Below are positions 18,011-27,854 of a stretch of 55,018 bases of DNA, piece by piece. The position numbers and the translations under genes are program-made. How positions within the stretch are numbered: position 1 is the stretch's first letter; each line of letters begins with the position of its first letter. Source of the DNA: an uncultured Verrucomicrobia subdivision 3 bacterium (lineage in GTDB: Bacteria > Verrucomicrobiota > Verrucomicrobiia > Limisphaerales > UBA11358); NCBI GenBank assembly GCA_903850425.1, contig CAINLR010000016.1, positions 1-55,018 on the forward strand. The letters run 5' to 3'. Under the pieces are notes generated by a model. It was not told where the DNA came from and did no database searches. It worked only from the letters and a program-made list of their open reading frames with translations.

Positions 18011-18175
18011 CCAGCCGCGCGTAGTGCGAACTTCTGAAGCTGCTGTATCGCTGCCTTCCCAATCGGCCGCGCACGCCAAGTCCACAGCGGAACAGGATTG
18101 GAAGCCCGCGAGAAAGCATCTCAGTATCCCGTGGCACCCGGTTTCCAGCGCGCCCAATGCGGATGCAAAAGAAGC

Positions 18176-18204
18176 TTCACTTGGAAAACGATGCCGCATA
18201 TAAT
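18176..18204 (+). promoter_or_regulatory. Sigma-70-type promoter of the XylR-like regulator gene
   Basis: TTCACT (18176-18181), a 17-base spacer, and a perfect TATAAT (18199-18204). Transcription would start near 18211. A five-codon frame ATG-AAA-TCC-GCC-TGA (18233-18247) lies in the leader and stops two bases before the GTG start of the regulator. Confidence 0.6.
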
Positions 18205-18249
18205 TCAATCAAGGTAGCAATTCGTTAATCAAATGAAATCCGCCTGAAC

Positions 18250-19467
18250 GTGAGCAGCCCGCAAAAAATCGCCTTCGTGTCGCCCGTCTGGACGACGTGG
18301 CAACACCGGTTTGTGGCCGGGGCCCTGCGCTTTGCGGACACGCGGCAGCGCGTGATCATCCGGGTCTTCGCGCCCGCCAAAAATCTCGCCGCGACCGCCG
18401 CCGAAGTCGAGAACTGGGGGGCGCGCGGCGTTTTGGGCTTTTTTGAGTGTGAAGACCAAGCGGCTTTTATCGAGGCACTGCATCAGCCATTGCCCATTGT
18501 TAACAACGGGCTCGCCAAGGAACATGCGAACGTCATCAACATTGTCGCCGACTTTCAGGCGTTTGTGGAAACCGCCGTCACGCATTTTCGGCAACTGGGC
18601 CTGCGCTCCGCCGCCATGCTCGTTTTGGAGGAAGGCCCGCAGATGCGCGAACATATCATCGGCACATTTCTACGCGTGGCCAAACCACCCAGCCCCGCCC
18701 AGGCCAGCCTGGTTTGCCCGGTAGATCGGGAGAAACTCTGGAACCCCCATGCCACCGTCAAGCCGGTGCCGGCAAAACTGGCGGAGTGGCTGCAAAAACT
18801 GCCCAAACCCGCGGGCATTCTGACCGCGACCCTCGGCGGCGGCGGCTATCTCATCCGTTGCTGCCAGACGCTCGGGGTGCGCGTGCCGGAAGACGTCGCG
18901 GTGATCGGCGGTGATGATACAGACTTGAGTCTGGCGTGTGAGCCAACCTTGACCAGCATGCTGCCTGCCCTGGAAACATTGGGGTTCGAGGCGATTCGAC
19001 TGTTGCTGGAGTTACTCGCCGGCAAACGCCCGCCTGGCTCGATCGTCCGCCTGCCCTGCGTGGACTTGCATGTGCGCGAATCCACCGGCCTGCACAAATT
19101 GGAAATCTGCGATATCGGGGGGGCCTTACAATGCATCCGCGACCACGCCTGCCGCGGCATTACCGTGGGCCAGGTCATCAAGCAAACACAGCGAGTTTCC
19201 AAAGTCACCTTTCATCGCCGGTTTCGGGAGGTGGTCGGCAAATCCCCGGCCGAAGAGATCCGCGACCGCAAGCTGGATGAAGTGCGTCGGCTGCTCCACT
19301 CGACCGAATTGCCGCTGGCCATGATTTCCGACCTGTGCGGTTTCAGCAGCGCCAAGGTTCTGGCGCGCGTCTTTCGTTCCCAAGAAGGCACCACGCCGCG
19401 CGACTTCCGCCGACGTCAGCGACCAGGTCCGGCCATTGCCGCGCCGCCCATCCGGACCGGAGGTTGA
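18250..19467 (+). CDS. XylR-type transcriptional regulator (LacI-like sensor plus AraC HTH)
   Basis: 405 residues from a GTG start at 18250. Residues about 5-280 are a periplasmic-binding-protein-like (LacI/XylR) sensor domain: KIAFVSPVWTTWQHRFVAGAL, GARGVLGFFECED, GVRVPEDVAVIGGDDTDLS, and the LacI-type tail CEPTLTSMLPALETLGFEA. Residues about 290-395 are an AraC-type double helix-turn-helix with VSKVTFHRRFREVVGKSPAEEI and SDLCGFSSAKVLARVFRS, PRDFRRRQ. Such proteins bind a free sugar through the sensor domain and activate adjacent catabolic genes. It follows the GH27 gene by 239 bases with its own promoter and most likely controls the divergent lyase/glycosidase arms. The first in-frame ATG is far inside the protein, supporting GTG. 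Confidence 0.88.
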   Translation: MSSPQKIAFVSPVWTTWQHRFVAGALRFADTRQRVIIRVFAPAKNLAATAAEVENWGARGVLGFFECEDQAAFIEALHQPLPIVNNGLAKEHANVINIVADFQAFVETAVTHFRQLGLRSAAMLVLEEGPQMREHIIGTFLRVAKPPSPAQASLVCPVDREKLWNPHATVKPVPAKLAEWLQKLPKPAGILTATLGGGGYLIRCCQTLGVRVPEDVAVIGGDDTDLSLACEPTLTSMLPALETLGFEAIRLLLELLAGKRPPGSIVRLPCVDLHVRESTGLHKLEICDIGGALQCIRDHACRGITVGQVIKQTQRVSKVTFHRRFREVVGKSPAEEIRDRKLDEVRRLLHSTELPLAMISDLCGFSSAKVLARVFRSQEGTTPRDFRRRQRPGPAIAAPPIRTGG

Positions 19468-19741
19468 CCGCTTGTTTGAGCGCGCGCGGCCCGAAGCCAG
19501 CTTTACAAAATGCGCCATTTTTTAAACCCACAGGGGTTTCACTGCTGTGGAAAAGCGCGTAATCTCTCAAGCGCAATGCATTCAGAAGTAGCTGCTGTTT
19601 GCGTGAAGCAAGAAAAGGGAGCTTCAAATTCGCGGTTTTGAATCGCCGTTGGCGCGCTAGTTTCAACGAATGATTTAAGAGCTTAATAATTTGAATAACT
19701 TTTCTGCCGGAAAACCTGAAATCAAAGAACCCAAAAAAAAG

Positions 19742-22700
19742 ATGAGAATTCTTACTTCGATACATAAACTCGCAGTCGCTGCCACCATCGTGGCCTCGGT
19801 CCCGGCAGTGATGGCTGGAAATTACCAGTGGGGCGGACTTTCTTCGCAAAACTGGTCGGACGGCAACAGTTGGAACGCTTTCCCGGCCGCCCCAGTCGGT
19901 TCTCCGCCCGGCGTCGCCGACGTCGTTTATTTCGAGGACCAACTTTATTTTTCCGGATTTACCAACGCCACCAAGCAGGTCAACAATATTGTTGACGCCA
20001 ATATGGCCGTGACGGCCCTCAATTATTCGGCACTATCCTATGGTGGCACCAACCACTTTTACACCACGCTGATTCCTTCGGGCGTGACTCTTACCGCCGG
20101 CGGCGGAGGGGCCTCCACAGCGGCGATCTCGGTGGGCGACGTCTATAATTCCGGCGGCTGGAATTATTATCCGAGCACTTGGACCAACTATTCCACCATT
20201 TTGGGCGGGGGAACTTTGAATTTGAGCGACCCCAGCAGCGAGATTTGCATCGGCACCTATCAGCGTGCCACGCTGGATTTGTCCGGATTGAGCAATGTGG
20301 TCGCCAACTTGAATCAAGTCTGGGTGGGCGTGCAGCCTAGCCTAACTTATGCCGGTGCCAATTATGGGCCGGCCGGCTGGCTTATGCTTGGAGCAACCAA
20401 CACCATCACGACTACGCCGAATCTGACGGCCCCCGGCGTCGTCGTCGGTTCCCTGGCGGTCAACTATCAAAGTTATCCCAGCGACCTGTTGCTGGGCGGT
20501 AACACTACCTTTAATACGGATGGTATCTTGGTCGGCGGTTATCGCAGCGGTTCCTCCGTTTATTCCTATATGATGTTTGGCGGGGTTTATTCCAATAGCG
20601 CGGTGGCCAGCACCTTCAAATTGCGCGGCAGCGACGGTGTTAGGGCTTCGTCCGTCTTCAGCATTGGTGACATGACCTCCAGTTGGCAGGGTTATGACAT
20701 CATTCCCAATTCCAGTTCTCAGACTGCTTACTACGCCGCGGGAACGGCTGATTTCACGGGTGGCGTGGTGGATATGTTGATCAATAATCTTTATGTTGGC
20801 CGCGCCTGTGTGGGCGGCACCAACAACGTGACATCTTATGGCGTGGGCACTTTCATTGCCGAACGCGGCACCATCACGGTTACCAATGTCTATCTTGGTT
20901 ACAAGCCCACCAGCACGAACAGCTCGTATGTTAGTAGTGGCACCCTCATTTTGAAGAGCAACCTTACGATGAACGTGGTGAAGGATCTTTCGCTGTATTA
21001 TCGCACCAACGGTTCCACCAGCGGTTCTTCTACCTTGATGGTTTCCAACTTGGCGCTGCTTAATGTTGGCGGCAGCATCACCTGCACCGACACGATTGGC
21101 TCCACCGTTACGGCGCACGCTGTCGTGCTTGGCGGTGGCACCATCAACCTGACTGGCAATGGCAGTGTGACGGCTCCCAACCTCCTGGGTTTTGGCACCA
21201 TCACGAACGCCAGCAGCATCACGGTGACGAATGCCTTGTCCATGAACAACGATACTTTGGCCGGCGTTGGCACCTTGAATCTGGCCAGCAACGTCACCCT
21301 CGGCGCGGCGGTCAAGCTGACCTTTACCGTTGGCAACAACAATGCACCGGGCGGTTTGATCAACGACTACTTGAACATCAGCGGCAATGCGACGTTCAAC
21401 AATAATCCGGTGACCCTGCTCTTCTCCGGCCAACCGGTGGCAGGTGATTATCATTTGATTGATTACAGCGGCACCGCGAGTGGCAGTTTGGTGTTCCCGA
21501 GCACCGGACTTCCGCGCGCGGGTCTGACCGGGCATCAACCGGGTTCGGGCTGGGCTGGATTTACCGCGCCGACGCCCACACCCGCCAACTTGGTCTGGAA
21601 CAGTTCCGTCACCAATAAGTGGACGGCCACCAACAGCGGATCGGTGTTTGGCACCAACTGGCTGAACGGTGTGGCTATGGATAAATTCTACCAGTTTGAC
21701 AACATCGTTTTTGCAGGCCCCGTTGCGGGCATTTCGACCAACGTGGTTCTGGATGGAGTGCTCGATCCGAGCAGCATCACGATCAATGCCGGAACCAATT
21801 ATGCCTTCAGCGGAACCGGCAAAATTTCTGGCGCACCGACCTTCAACATTAATCAAAATGCCACGAACACCTTCTTCTTTGCTGCAACCGGCGGGTCGGA
21901 TTTGTCCACCCCAATCAATGTAAACGCCGGCATCATTAAATTCACATCCTCCTCCACTTTGGCCGGCGGCAATGGCGGTGTGGTGATTGGCAACGGCGCG
22001 GCATTGGACTTGAACGGTTCAAGCTTCCCCACCACTGCCAAGATCGCCATTTCCGGCAATGGCGTGGGCACCAACGGTGCCATTTATACCAGTGCCAACG
22101 GCAGTTCCTCGCTGACCAACATCAGCTTGAATGCGGATTCTACGATGGGCTTGTGGATCAGTTCTTACAAAATTGGGATGAATGCCGCCGTCTCCAGCAC
22201 CATTTCCGCTTCCTTGAACTTGAATGGCAACACTCTGAATCTGGCGGGCACCAACGCCTTCATGCTGCAATGGGCGAACGTTGGCAATGGCAACATCAAC
22301 GTGTATCCGGGCGGCAATCTCTGGGTTTACAACTGCAACATTGCCGGCAGCGGCTCCATCAATCTGCCCAATGGCTCGACGTTGAACTTATGGGACAGCT
22401 CCGGCTATAATCCGTCAACGCTCGGGGCAATCAGCAAATCGCTGACGGTTTCCAATGCGGTTTTCCAAAACAACAACTCGCAAGCGTTTTACGCCACGAC
22501 GATTCCTGACTATTTCAACAGCACGATCAGTTTGCAGGGGGCCTTGACCTTGATTCCCACATATCAACCGATGTCTTTCTCCGGTGTGATTTCCGGCCCA
22601 GGCTCGCTCATTAAGAACGGCACGAATAATGTGATCATGACCGCTGCCAATACCTACACGGGTGCAACCATGGTCAATCTGGGCGTCATCACGTTGAGCG

Positions 22701-25700
22701 GTGCCGGCGCGCTGGCTTCCACCAATGTTGTCATCGCTTCTGGTGCCGTGCTGGATGTCACCGGTTTGGCGGGTGGCTACACTTCTGCTGCCGGACAGAT
22801 CCTGCAAGTGGACGGCACGGCCAATGGCAACATCACTGCCGGAGCCAACAGCATCGTTCAGGGCTTGGGAACCAATAATGGTTCGCTCACGTTGGCTGCG
22901 GGTGGCACGCTCGCGGTCGGTTCCGCCTCGCTGGGTGGGGCACTTACCATGGTCAACGATTTGACCATTAACGGCGGCACCAACCTGGTGAAATGGGGCG
23001 GCCCGGATGACTTGATTTTCGTGGGCGGCAACTTGAACATCAACGCCCCCGTGTTCGTGCGCGTCAGCCCGGTGGGTCCTTTGAATGGACGCCATGTGTT
23101 GTATCAATACGCCGGCACCAGTTCCGGTGCGATCCCGGCCAACTTCACCTTCCAATCCAGTCGCCCGTTCAGCGCGGTCTTGGACACGAGTGTCGCGGGC
23201 CAAGTGGCGGTAATTATCAGTGGCAGCCCGTTGTTGACTTGGGATGGTGGCGCTCCGTCGGCACCTATTGATTGGGACGCAAACATCACTACCAACTGGT
23301 TGAATGCCGGAAATCTCGACATCTTCCAAAATGGCGACTCCGTTCAGTTCGATGATACGGCGGCCACGAACCTCGTCAATGTGCCCACGTCGGTGCAAGC
23401 GGGTGGCGTTGCCTTTGCCAACAGCACCACGCCTTACACGTTCATCGGTGCGGGTGGTATTACCGCCGGCAGCATGACCACTTCCGGTGGGGCCAGTGTG
23501 ACCTTCAGCAACGCTGGCAATACGACCTTGACCGGCTCCGGTCTCGCGCTCAACGCGGGAACGCTCACGTTAAGCCAGCCGTCCAACACGACGCTTACCG
23601 CCAAAATCAGCGGCGGCGGCCTTGCCAAGACGGGCACGAACATTCTGACCATGGTTGGTTCGGATAGCTCGGCCTTTACCGGTGCGTTCAACATCGGTGC
23701 CGGAACGGTCAAATTGGGATCCGCCAATGTGCTCGGCGCAAGTGCCACCACCGTTGCCGGCGGCGCGACGCTGGATGTCAACGGTCTGTCTTCCACCAAC
23801 GCCACAATTTATACCAGCGGCGCGGGCACGGATGGCAATGGCGCCATTAACAACCGCAGCGCTACCATTCGGTCCAATGCTTTGAACAACATTTCATTCA
23901 ACGGTGACACCACTTTGGGAGCGACGGGTGCCCGTTGGGATGTGTCTGCTGGTGGCACTGGGCTGCAAGGTAATAATTTCAAGCTGACCAAGGTTACAGC
24001 GAATGATATTTGGATTAAGACCCTTTCAGATACCGGGCTGGGCGACATTGATGTTCAAGCGGGACGATTGATCTTTGCCGGCAACGGCACGTTGCTGGGT
24101 AACACCAGCTCAAACATCCTGGTTCGCACCAATGCGGCTATCGGCTTTGCGAATGGCCTTCAGGATCTCGGCAGCAAAAATGTCACCGTCGCGGCTGGTG
24201 GAAAAATCTATGCCGTCGGCGGCACCAATCAATTCAACGGCACCATTGTCTTGAGCAACGGTCTGGTCCAATCGGAAGGCCTGGCCCAGCTTACGCTCGG
24301 CGGTAACTTGAGCGGCCCGGCGCAATTATTGATTCAGGGCGTCAGCAGCAATGCTTCCGGCACCGTCACCTTGAGCGGCACGAATACCTATACGGGTGGA
24401 ACATTGTTGAATGATGGCCTCCTTTACATCGCCAACAGCGCTTCTATTCCTGCCAACACCAACGTCGTGGTTTCCAGCCGAATTCCCTACAACAATGGCC
24501 CGGTGATGCTCGGCCTCTTGACCAACGTAGTATCGCCTGCCAGCTCACGCCTGATTATCCAGACGATTATGCCGGGCAGCAGCCTGGCCACAGCAGCAAC
24601 CTTCACTGGCGATGGTTCGACATGGGGTGGGCCAATCAGCCTCTATGGCACCAATGACAGTTGTGCCATTACATTTGCGGCCGGGCCAGGAGGACTGACC
24701 ATCAATGGAGCCATTGACGCCACCGGCTTTACCGCCAATACAAACTTCTCAGCCAATGGCGGATTGAGCATCAGCGGCAATTCGGCCAACGTCACCACCC
24801 TCCAAGGAAATGGCGTGGTGCTGAACAGTCCGCTGGTGATCGGCGGTTTAGTGCAGTTTCCGAACTGGCAGGATTCCGGCGGCACAATGACCAAGCTGGT
24901 GTTGAACGCGAGCGGCAACGACTGGGGGCAGATGTATATTCAAAACGGCCTCATTCAAATCGGTGCTGACAACGCCATTGCACCCAACCGCCTCCTTACT
25001 GTTGCGAACGGTGCCCGCATCTCAGGATCAGACGATCGCTTTGTCATAGATTTGAACGGCCACAATCAGGCGCTTGGCAACTTTGTTCATGGTGGGGGTG
25101 CTTTAGATACCGCAACTTGGATTGGTAACAGCAGCACCACAGCAGATTCGGTTTTGAGTTACGTGGGTGCGGCCACCAATACTTGGTCTGCGTTTATCCT
25201 GGATGCCTTCGATACCACCGCGCCGGTCCAGCATAAGACTGGTCTGACGGTGACTTCAGGAACTTTGAGGCTGGTTCCGTCAGGGACGACACAGAGTGCT
25301 TACAACGCCTATTTTTACACGGCACCCGGTGCCTTTACTAACCTCTACTCGGGCCCCACGTTGGTTTCCGGCGGCGTTTTGGAAATGGACTCTTTCATTC
25401 CCAATTCCACCGTTACCGTCAATGGCTCCGGTATCCTCGCCGGCATCGGCCGGTTTGACAGCGCAGTGACCATTGGTTTGGGCGGCACGCTGTCTCCCGG
25501 AACCAATTCGTTGGGCACCAATCGTATCGGCACTTTGAAGATTAATAACAACCTCACCTTCAATGCGGGTGCCAATGCCTACTTCAAGATCAATTTGACC
25601 TCAAATCTCTTTTCGCAGGTGGTCGGCATCAATAACCTGACCTACGGCGGCGGATTGAACATTACCATCACCAACCTTGGGGCGCAGGCCATTACCGGCA

Positions 25701-26062
25701 GCACGGTGCTGCCGCTGTTCTCCGCGGCCAGCTATGCCGCAGGCACCGTCACCGTGTCCCCGCTGGTGCCGGCTCCGGGTCTCATTTGGGATACCTCCTA
25801 TCTGGCCACGGACGGCACATTGCGGGTCTCGACGGTGAACACCAACTCACCGACCATGGCCACTGCCAAGACTGGCAACAGCTTGACCTTGTCCTGGCCG
25901 GCGGATCACGCGGGCTGGCGCTTACAAGTGCAGACCAATAGCGCGTCAACGGGGCTCAACAATAACTGGGCAACGGTGCCAGGTTCGACGAATGCCGTTT
26001 CCGTTACCGTGCCGGTTGTTTCTGGAAATCAGACGGTGTTCTATCGGCTGGTTTATCCGTGA
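19742..26062 (+). CDS. Giant secreted autotransporter-associated beta-strand repeat protein
   Basis: 2,106 residues from ATG 19742; an in-frame TTG at 19691 is less likely because the signal peptide (KLAVAATIVASVPAVMA) starts just after the ATG. The body is Gly/Asn/Thr/Ser-rich beta-helix sequence. Three similar segments each open with a Trp-x-x-x-x-x-x-W pattern near residues 26 (YQWGGLSSQNWSDG), 617 (LVWNSSVTNKW) and 1166 (LTWDGGAPSAPIDWD). Autotransporter-associated strand repeats are plain (GPGSLIKNGTNNVIMTAANT, GGGLAKTGTNILTMVG, VTLSGTNTYTGGTLLNDG). No beta-barrel translocator or PEP-CTERM anchor is seen. The end is the same SWPADHAGWRLQVQ...FYRLVYP module found on the pectinesterase and LamG proteins. 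It is probably a surface or matrix adhesin, function unproven. A strong terminator follows. Confidence 0.85.
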   Translation: MRILTSIHKLAVAATIVASVPAVMAGNYQWGGLSSQNWSDGNSWNAFPAAPVGSPPGVADVVYFEDQLYFSGFTNATKQVNNIVDANMAVTALNYSALSYGGTNHFYTTLIPSGVTLTAGGGGASTAAISVGDVYNSGGWNYYPSTWTNYSTILGGGTLNLSDPSSEICIGTYQRATLDLSGLSNVVANLNQVWVGVQPSLTYAGANYGPAGWLMLGATNTITTTPNLTAPGVVVGSLAVNYQSYPSDLLLGGNTTFNTDGILVGGYRSGSSVYSYMMFGGVYSNSAVASTFKLRGSDGVRASSVFSIGDMTSSWQGYDIIPNSSSQTAYYAAGTADFTGGVVDMLINNLYVGRACVGGTNNVTSYGVGTFIAERGTITVTNVYLGYKPTSTNSSYVSSGTLILKSNLTMNVVKDLSLYYRTNGSTSGSSTLMVSNLALLNVGGSITCTDTIGSTVTAHAVVLGGGTINLTGNGSVTAPNLLGFGTITNASSITVTNALSMNNDTLAGVGTLNLASNVTLGAAVKLTFTVGNNNAPGGLINDYLNISGNATFNNNPVTLLFSGQPVAGDYHLIDYSGTASGSLVFPSTGLPRAGLTGHQPGSGWAGFTAPTPTPANLVWNSSVTNKWTATNSGSVFGTNWLNGVAMDKFYQFDNIVFAGPVAGISTNVVLDGVLDPSSITINAGTNYAFSGTGKISGAPTFNINQNATNTFFFAATGGSDLSTPINVNAGIIKFTSSSTLAGGNGGVVIGNGAALDLNGSSFPTTAKIAISGNGVGTNGAIYTSANGSSSLTNISLNADSTMGLWISSYKIGMNAAVSSTISASLNLNGNTLNLAGTNAFMLQWANVGNGNINVYPGGNLWVYNCNIAGSGSINLPNGSTLNLWDSSGYNPSTLGAISKSLTVSNAVFQNNNSQAFYATTIPDYFNSTISLQGALTLIPTYQPMSFSGVISGPGSLIKNGTNNVIMTAANTYTGATMVNLGVITLSGAGALASTNVVIASGAVLDVTGLAGGYTSAAGQILQVDGTANGNITAGANSIVQGLGTNNGSLTLAAGGTLAVGSASLGGALTMVNDLTINGGTNLVKWGGPDDLIFVGGNLNINAPVFVRVSPVGPLNGRHVLYQYAGTSSGAIPANFTFQSSRPFSAVLDTSVAGQVAVIISGSPLLTWDGGAPSAPIDWDANITTNWLNAGNLDIFQNGDSVQFDDTAATNLVNVPTSVQAGGVAFANSTTPYTFIGAGGITAGSMTTSGGASVTFSNAGNTTLTGSGLALNAGTLTLSQPSNTTLTAKISGGGLAKTGTNILTMVGSDSSAFTGAFNIGAGTVKLGSANVLGASATTVAGGATLDVNGLSSTNATIYTSGAGTDGNGAINNRSATIRSNALNNISFNGDTTLGATGARWDVSAGGTGLQGNNFKLTKVTANDIWIKTLSDTGLGDIDVQAGRLIFAGNGTLLGNTSSNILVRTNAAIGFANGLQDLGSKNVTVAAGGKIYAVGGTNQFNGTIVLSNGLVQSEGLAQLTLGGNLSGPAQLLIQGVSSNASGTVTLSGTNTYTGGTLLNDGLLYIANSASIPANTNVVVSSRIPYNNGPVMLGLLTNVVSPASSRLIIQTIMPGSSLATAATFTGDGSTWGGPISLYGTNDSCAITFAAGPGGLTINGAIDATGFTANTNFSANGGLSISGNSANVTTLQGNGVVLNSPLVIGGLVQFPNWQDSGGTMTKLVLNASGNDWGQMYIQNGLIQIGADNAIAPNRLLTVANGARISGSDDRFVIDLNGHNQALGNFVHGGGALDTATWIGNSSTTADSVLSYVGAATNTWSAFILDAFDTTAPVQHKTGLTVTSGTLRLVPSGTTQSAYNAYFYTAPGAFTNLYSGPTLVSGGVLEMDSFIPNSTVTVNGSGILAGIGRFDSAVTIGLGGTLSPGTNSLGTNRIGTLKINNNLTFNAGANAYFKINLTSNLFSQVVGINNLTYGGGLNITITNLGAQAITGSTVLPLFSAASYAAGTVTVSPLVPAPGLIWDTSYLATDGTLRVSTVNTNSPTMATAKTGNSLTLSWPADHAGWRLQVQTNSASTGLNNNWATVPGSTNAVSVTVPVVSGNQTVFYRLVYP

Positions 26063-26078
26063 TTTAAATGTTCTACTG

Positions 26079-26110
26079 GCCCGGCGGCGCACGTTGCCGC
26101 CGGGCTTTTT
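26079..26110 (+). terminator. Rho-independent terminator after the giant repeat protein
   Basis: Perfect 10-bp stem GCCCGGCGGC (26079-26088)/GCCGCCGGGC (26096-26105), loop GCACGTT, then TTTTT (26106-26110). It lies 17 bases after the stop codon. Confidence 0.88.
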
Positions 26111-26178
26111 AGTTTAGCCGATGTGTTTGAGATTTGACGCATTCGCCATGCCGGAGTAGTTTCCACTTTGAAAATTTT

Positions 26179-27045
26179 ATGCTAAGAAAGAACCGATGCG
26201 GGGCCCGCGGCTTCACTTTGATTGAATTGCTGGTCGTCATTGCCATTATCGCCATATTAGCGGCGATGCTCTTGCCGGCGCTGTCCAAGGCCAAAGCCAA
26301 AGCCGTGGCCATTCAATGCATGAACAATCATCGTTCTTTGATGATCGCGTGGCAGATGTATGTGGGCGACAATCAGGAGCGCCTGCCTTATTCCAGCGAG
26401 ACTAGCGCCGGTTCAGGCACGGTCGGCGCTTGGGTGTCGGGACTTTTGGATTTTCAATCTGTCAACCGGGCTAACTGGGACGTGGCGACTCTGCAAAACA
26501 GCCCGCTGTGGCCATATTGCGGAAAATCCACGACCATCTGGAAATGTCCTGCGGACAACTCGTTCGTAACGGTCGGCGGGGTGAAAATGCCGCGCATTCG
26601 CACCATGTCCATGAACATCTGGCTCGGCGGCTTTGGCGGCACGATCTACAATGACCCCAACTTGCTGGCGCACTCAACCGAGCCGCTGACAAAATGGGCT
26701 TTCTTTCTGAAGTCCGACCAGATCGCCGCCAAAGGTTCAGCCAACATTTTCGTTTTCCTCGATATGCGTGCGGACAGCATCAATGTGGGAAATTTCGGAG
26801 TGTGCATGGATGGCTACCAGTCGAATCCGAAATCCTATTATTTGTGGGATTTACCGGGTAACCTGCATAACAACGGCTGTAGTTTCTCCTATGCGGATGG
26901 GCATGCTGCCGCCAAGCGATGGCAGGACAGCCGCACAACTCCGCCCATGGCTCCCATGCCACCTGGAAATAATAATACGGTCTTTTCTTCTGCCGATAAT
27001 GTTGATGTTGCCTGGCTCCAAGATCAAGCGACCCGCCCCAATTGA
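26179..27045 (+). CDS. Pseudopilin-like protein with prepilin N-terminus and H-X9-DG motif
   Basis: 288 residues from ATG 26179 (an in-frame TTG at 26134 is less suitable because it would put 15 residues before a typical short prepilin leader). The leader ends [20 protein letters not shown], the class III prepilin cleavage and methylation signature with the +5 Glu. A variable globular domain with CPADNSFV follows. The C-terminal H-X9-DG motif is present ([19 protein letters not shown]). Such proteins occur in large families in Verrucomicrobia and Planctomycetes and are thought to be processed by PilD-like peptidases; their biochemical role is unknown. It follows the giant surface protein after a terminator and may belong to the same export theme. 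Two relatives lie at 39647 and 52780. Confidence 0.88.
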   Translation: MLRKNRCGARGFTLIELLVVIAIIAILAAMLLPALSKAKAKAVAIQCMNNHRSLMIAWQMYVGDNQERLPYSSETSAGSGTVGAWVSGLLDFQSVNRANWDVATLQNSPLWPYCGKSTTIWKCPADNSFVTVGGVKMPRIRTMSMNIWLGGFGGTIYNDPNLLAHSTEPLTKWAFFLKSDQIAAKGSANIFVFLDMRADSINVGNFGVCMDGYQSNPKSYYLWDLPGNLHNNGCSFSYADGHAAAKRWQDSRTTPPMAPMPPGNNNTVFSSADNVDVAWLQDQATRPN

Positions 27046-27110
27046 GCACCGCCCGCCGCCAGTTTTGCCACGCCGTCATTTTTAACACTGCAATTAGATC
27101 AGCAACCGAC

Positions 27111-27139
27111 TTGCTGAACCGTTCCCAGTCGCCTAATTT
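27111..27139 (+). promoter_or_regulatory. Promoter of rex
   Basis: TTGCTG (27111-27116), a 17-base spacer, and TAATTT (27134-27139). The GTG start codon of rex begins 8 bases later, implying a leaderless or near-leaderless message. The same TTGCTG -35 hexamer is used before the genes at 38723 and 43897. Confidence 0.5.
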
Positions 27140-27147
27140 TTCAGCGC

Positions 27148-27780
27148 GTGAAAAAAACTGGCCGGCTGGACATTCCGCGGAAGACCATTTATCGGCTTTC
27201 GATTTATCTGCGCTGTCTGGCGCGGTTGCGGGAGAATGGCATTGGCACAGTCTCCAGCGAGGCGCTGGCCAAAGCAGCGGGCGTCAAGCCCACGCAACTC
27301 CGCAAAGACCTGGCCTACTTTGGCACTTTCGGCACGCGCGGGCTTGGCTATGATGTGCCGGAACTTTCCAAAAAAATTGCCGACGAACTCGGCACCTCGC
27401 GCTTTCAACCCGTGATCCTGGTCGGCGTGGGCAACCTCGGCTTGGCCCTGCTCTCGTATCGCGGTTTTGAAAAGGAGGGCTTTGAAATTGTCGCCACCTT
27501 TGACAACGATCCCAAGCGCAAGCGGGACAAGGAAATCAAGCAGCCGATCTTCGGCATGGACGCCCTGCCCCAATACATCCGCGAGCATCATGTGCGGATG
27601 GCCATTCTGTCGGTGCCCGCCGCCGTGGCGCAGGAAGTGGCCAACACCCTGATCCACTGCGGCGTGATGGGCATCCTGAATTTCGCGCCGATCGTGTTGT
27701 CCGTGCCGGAAGAGGTGATGATCAACAATGTCAACCTGGCCATTGAATTGGAAAACCTGAGTTACTTCATCCAGGGCTAA
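27148..27780 (+). CDS. rex: Redox-sensing transcriptional repressor Rex
   Basis: 210 residues from a GTG start (27148), which begins just before the conserved RLDIPRKTIYRLSIYLRCL helix. The N-terminal winged helix (residues about 5-80) contains VSSEALAKAAGVKPTQLRKDLAYFGTFGTRGLGYDV, split around the recognition helix (TQLRKDL). The C-terminal Rossmann domain has VILVGVGNLGLALLSY (about 91-106), the NADH-binding GxGxxG-type loop, then IVATFDNDP at the end of the second strand. The C-terminal helix (IELENLSYFIQG) is the domain-swapped dimer helix. Rex senses the NADH/NAD ratio and represses fermentation and respiration genes when NADH is low. It stands alone between a pseudopilin and an M3 peptidase, so its targets are elsewhere. 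Confidence 0.95.
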   Translation: MKKTGRLDIPRKTIYRLSIYLRCLARLRENGIGTVSSEALAKAAGVKPTQLRKDLAYFGTFGTRGLGYDVPELSKKIADELGTSRFQPVILVGVGNLGLALLSYRGFEKEGFEIVATFDNDPKRKRDKEIKQPIFGMDALPQYIREHHVRMAILSVPAAVAQEVANTLIHCGVMGILNFAPIVLSVPEEVMINNVNLAIELENLSYFIQG

Positions 27781-27854
27781 ACGCACTTTGAGCCCCCGAG
27801 GCGCTGGGTGAATAATTCATTTTCACCGCCCGTGATTCCGCTATCCTTGCCCGC

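Noticed and set aside
16718..18208. 496-codon minus-strand frame over the GH27 gene
   Set aside because: Antisense shadow; covers the promoter of the regulator.
20342..21856. 504-codon minus-strand frame inside the giant repeat protein
   Set aside because: Produced by GC-skewed repeats on the other strand; no start context or motif.
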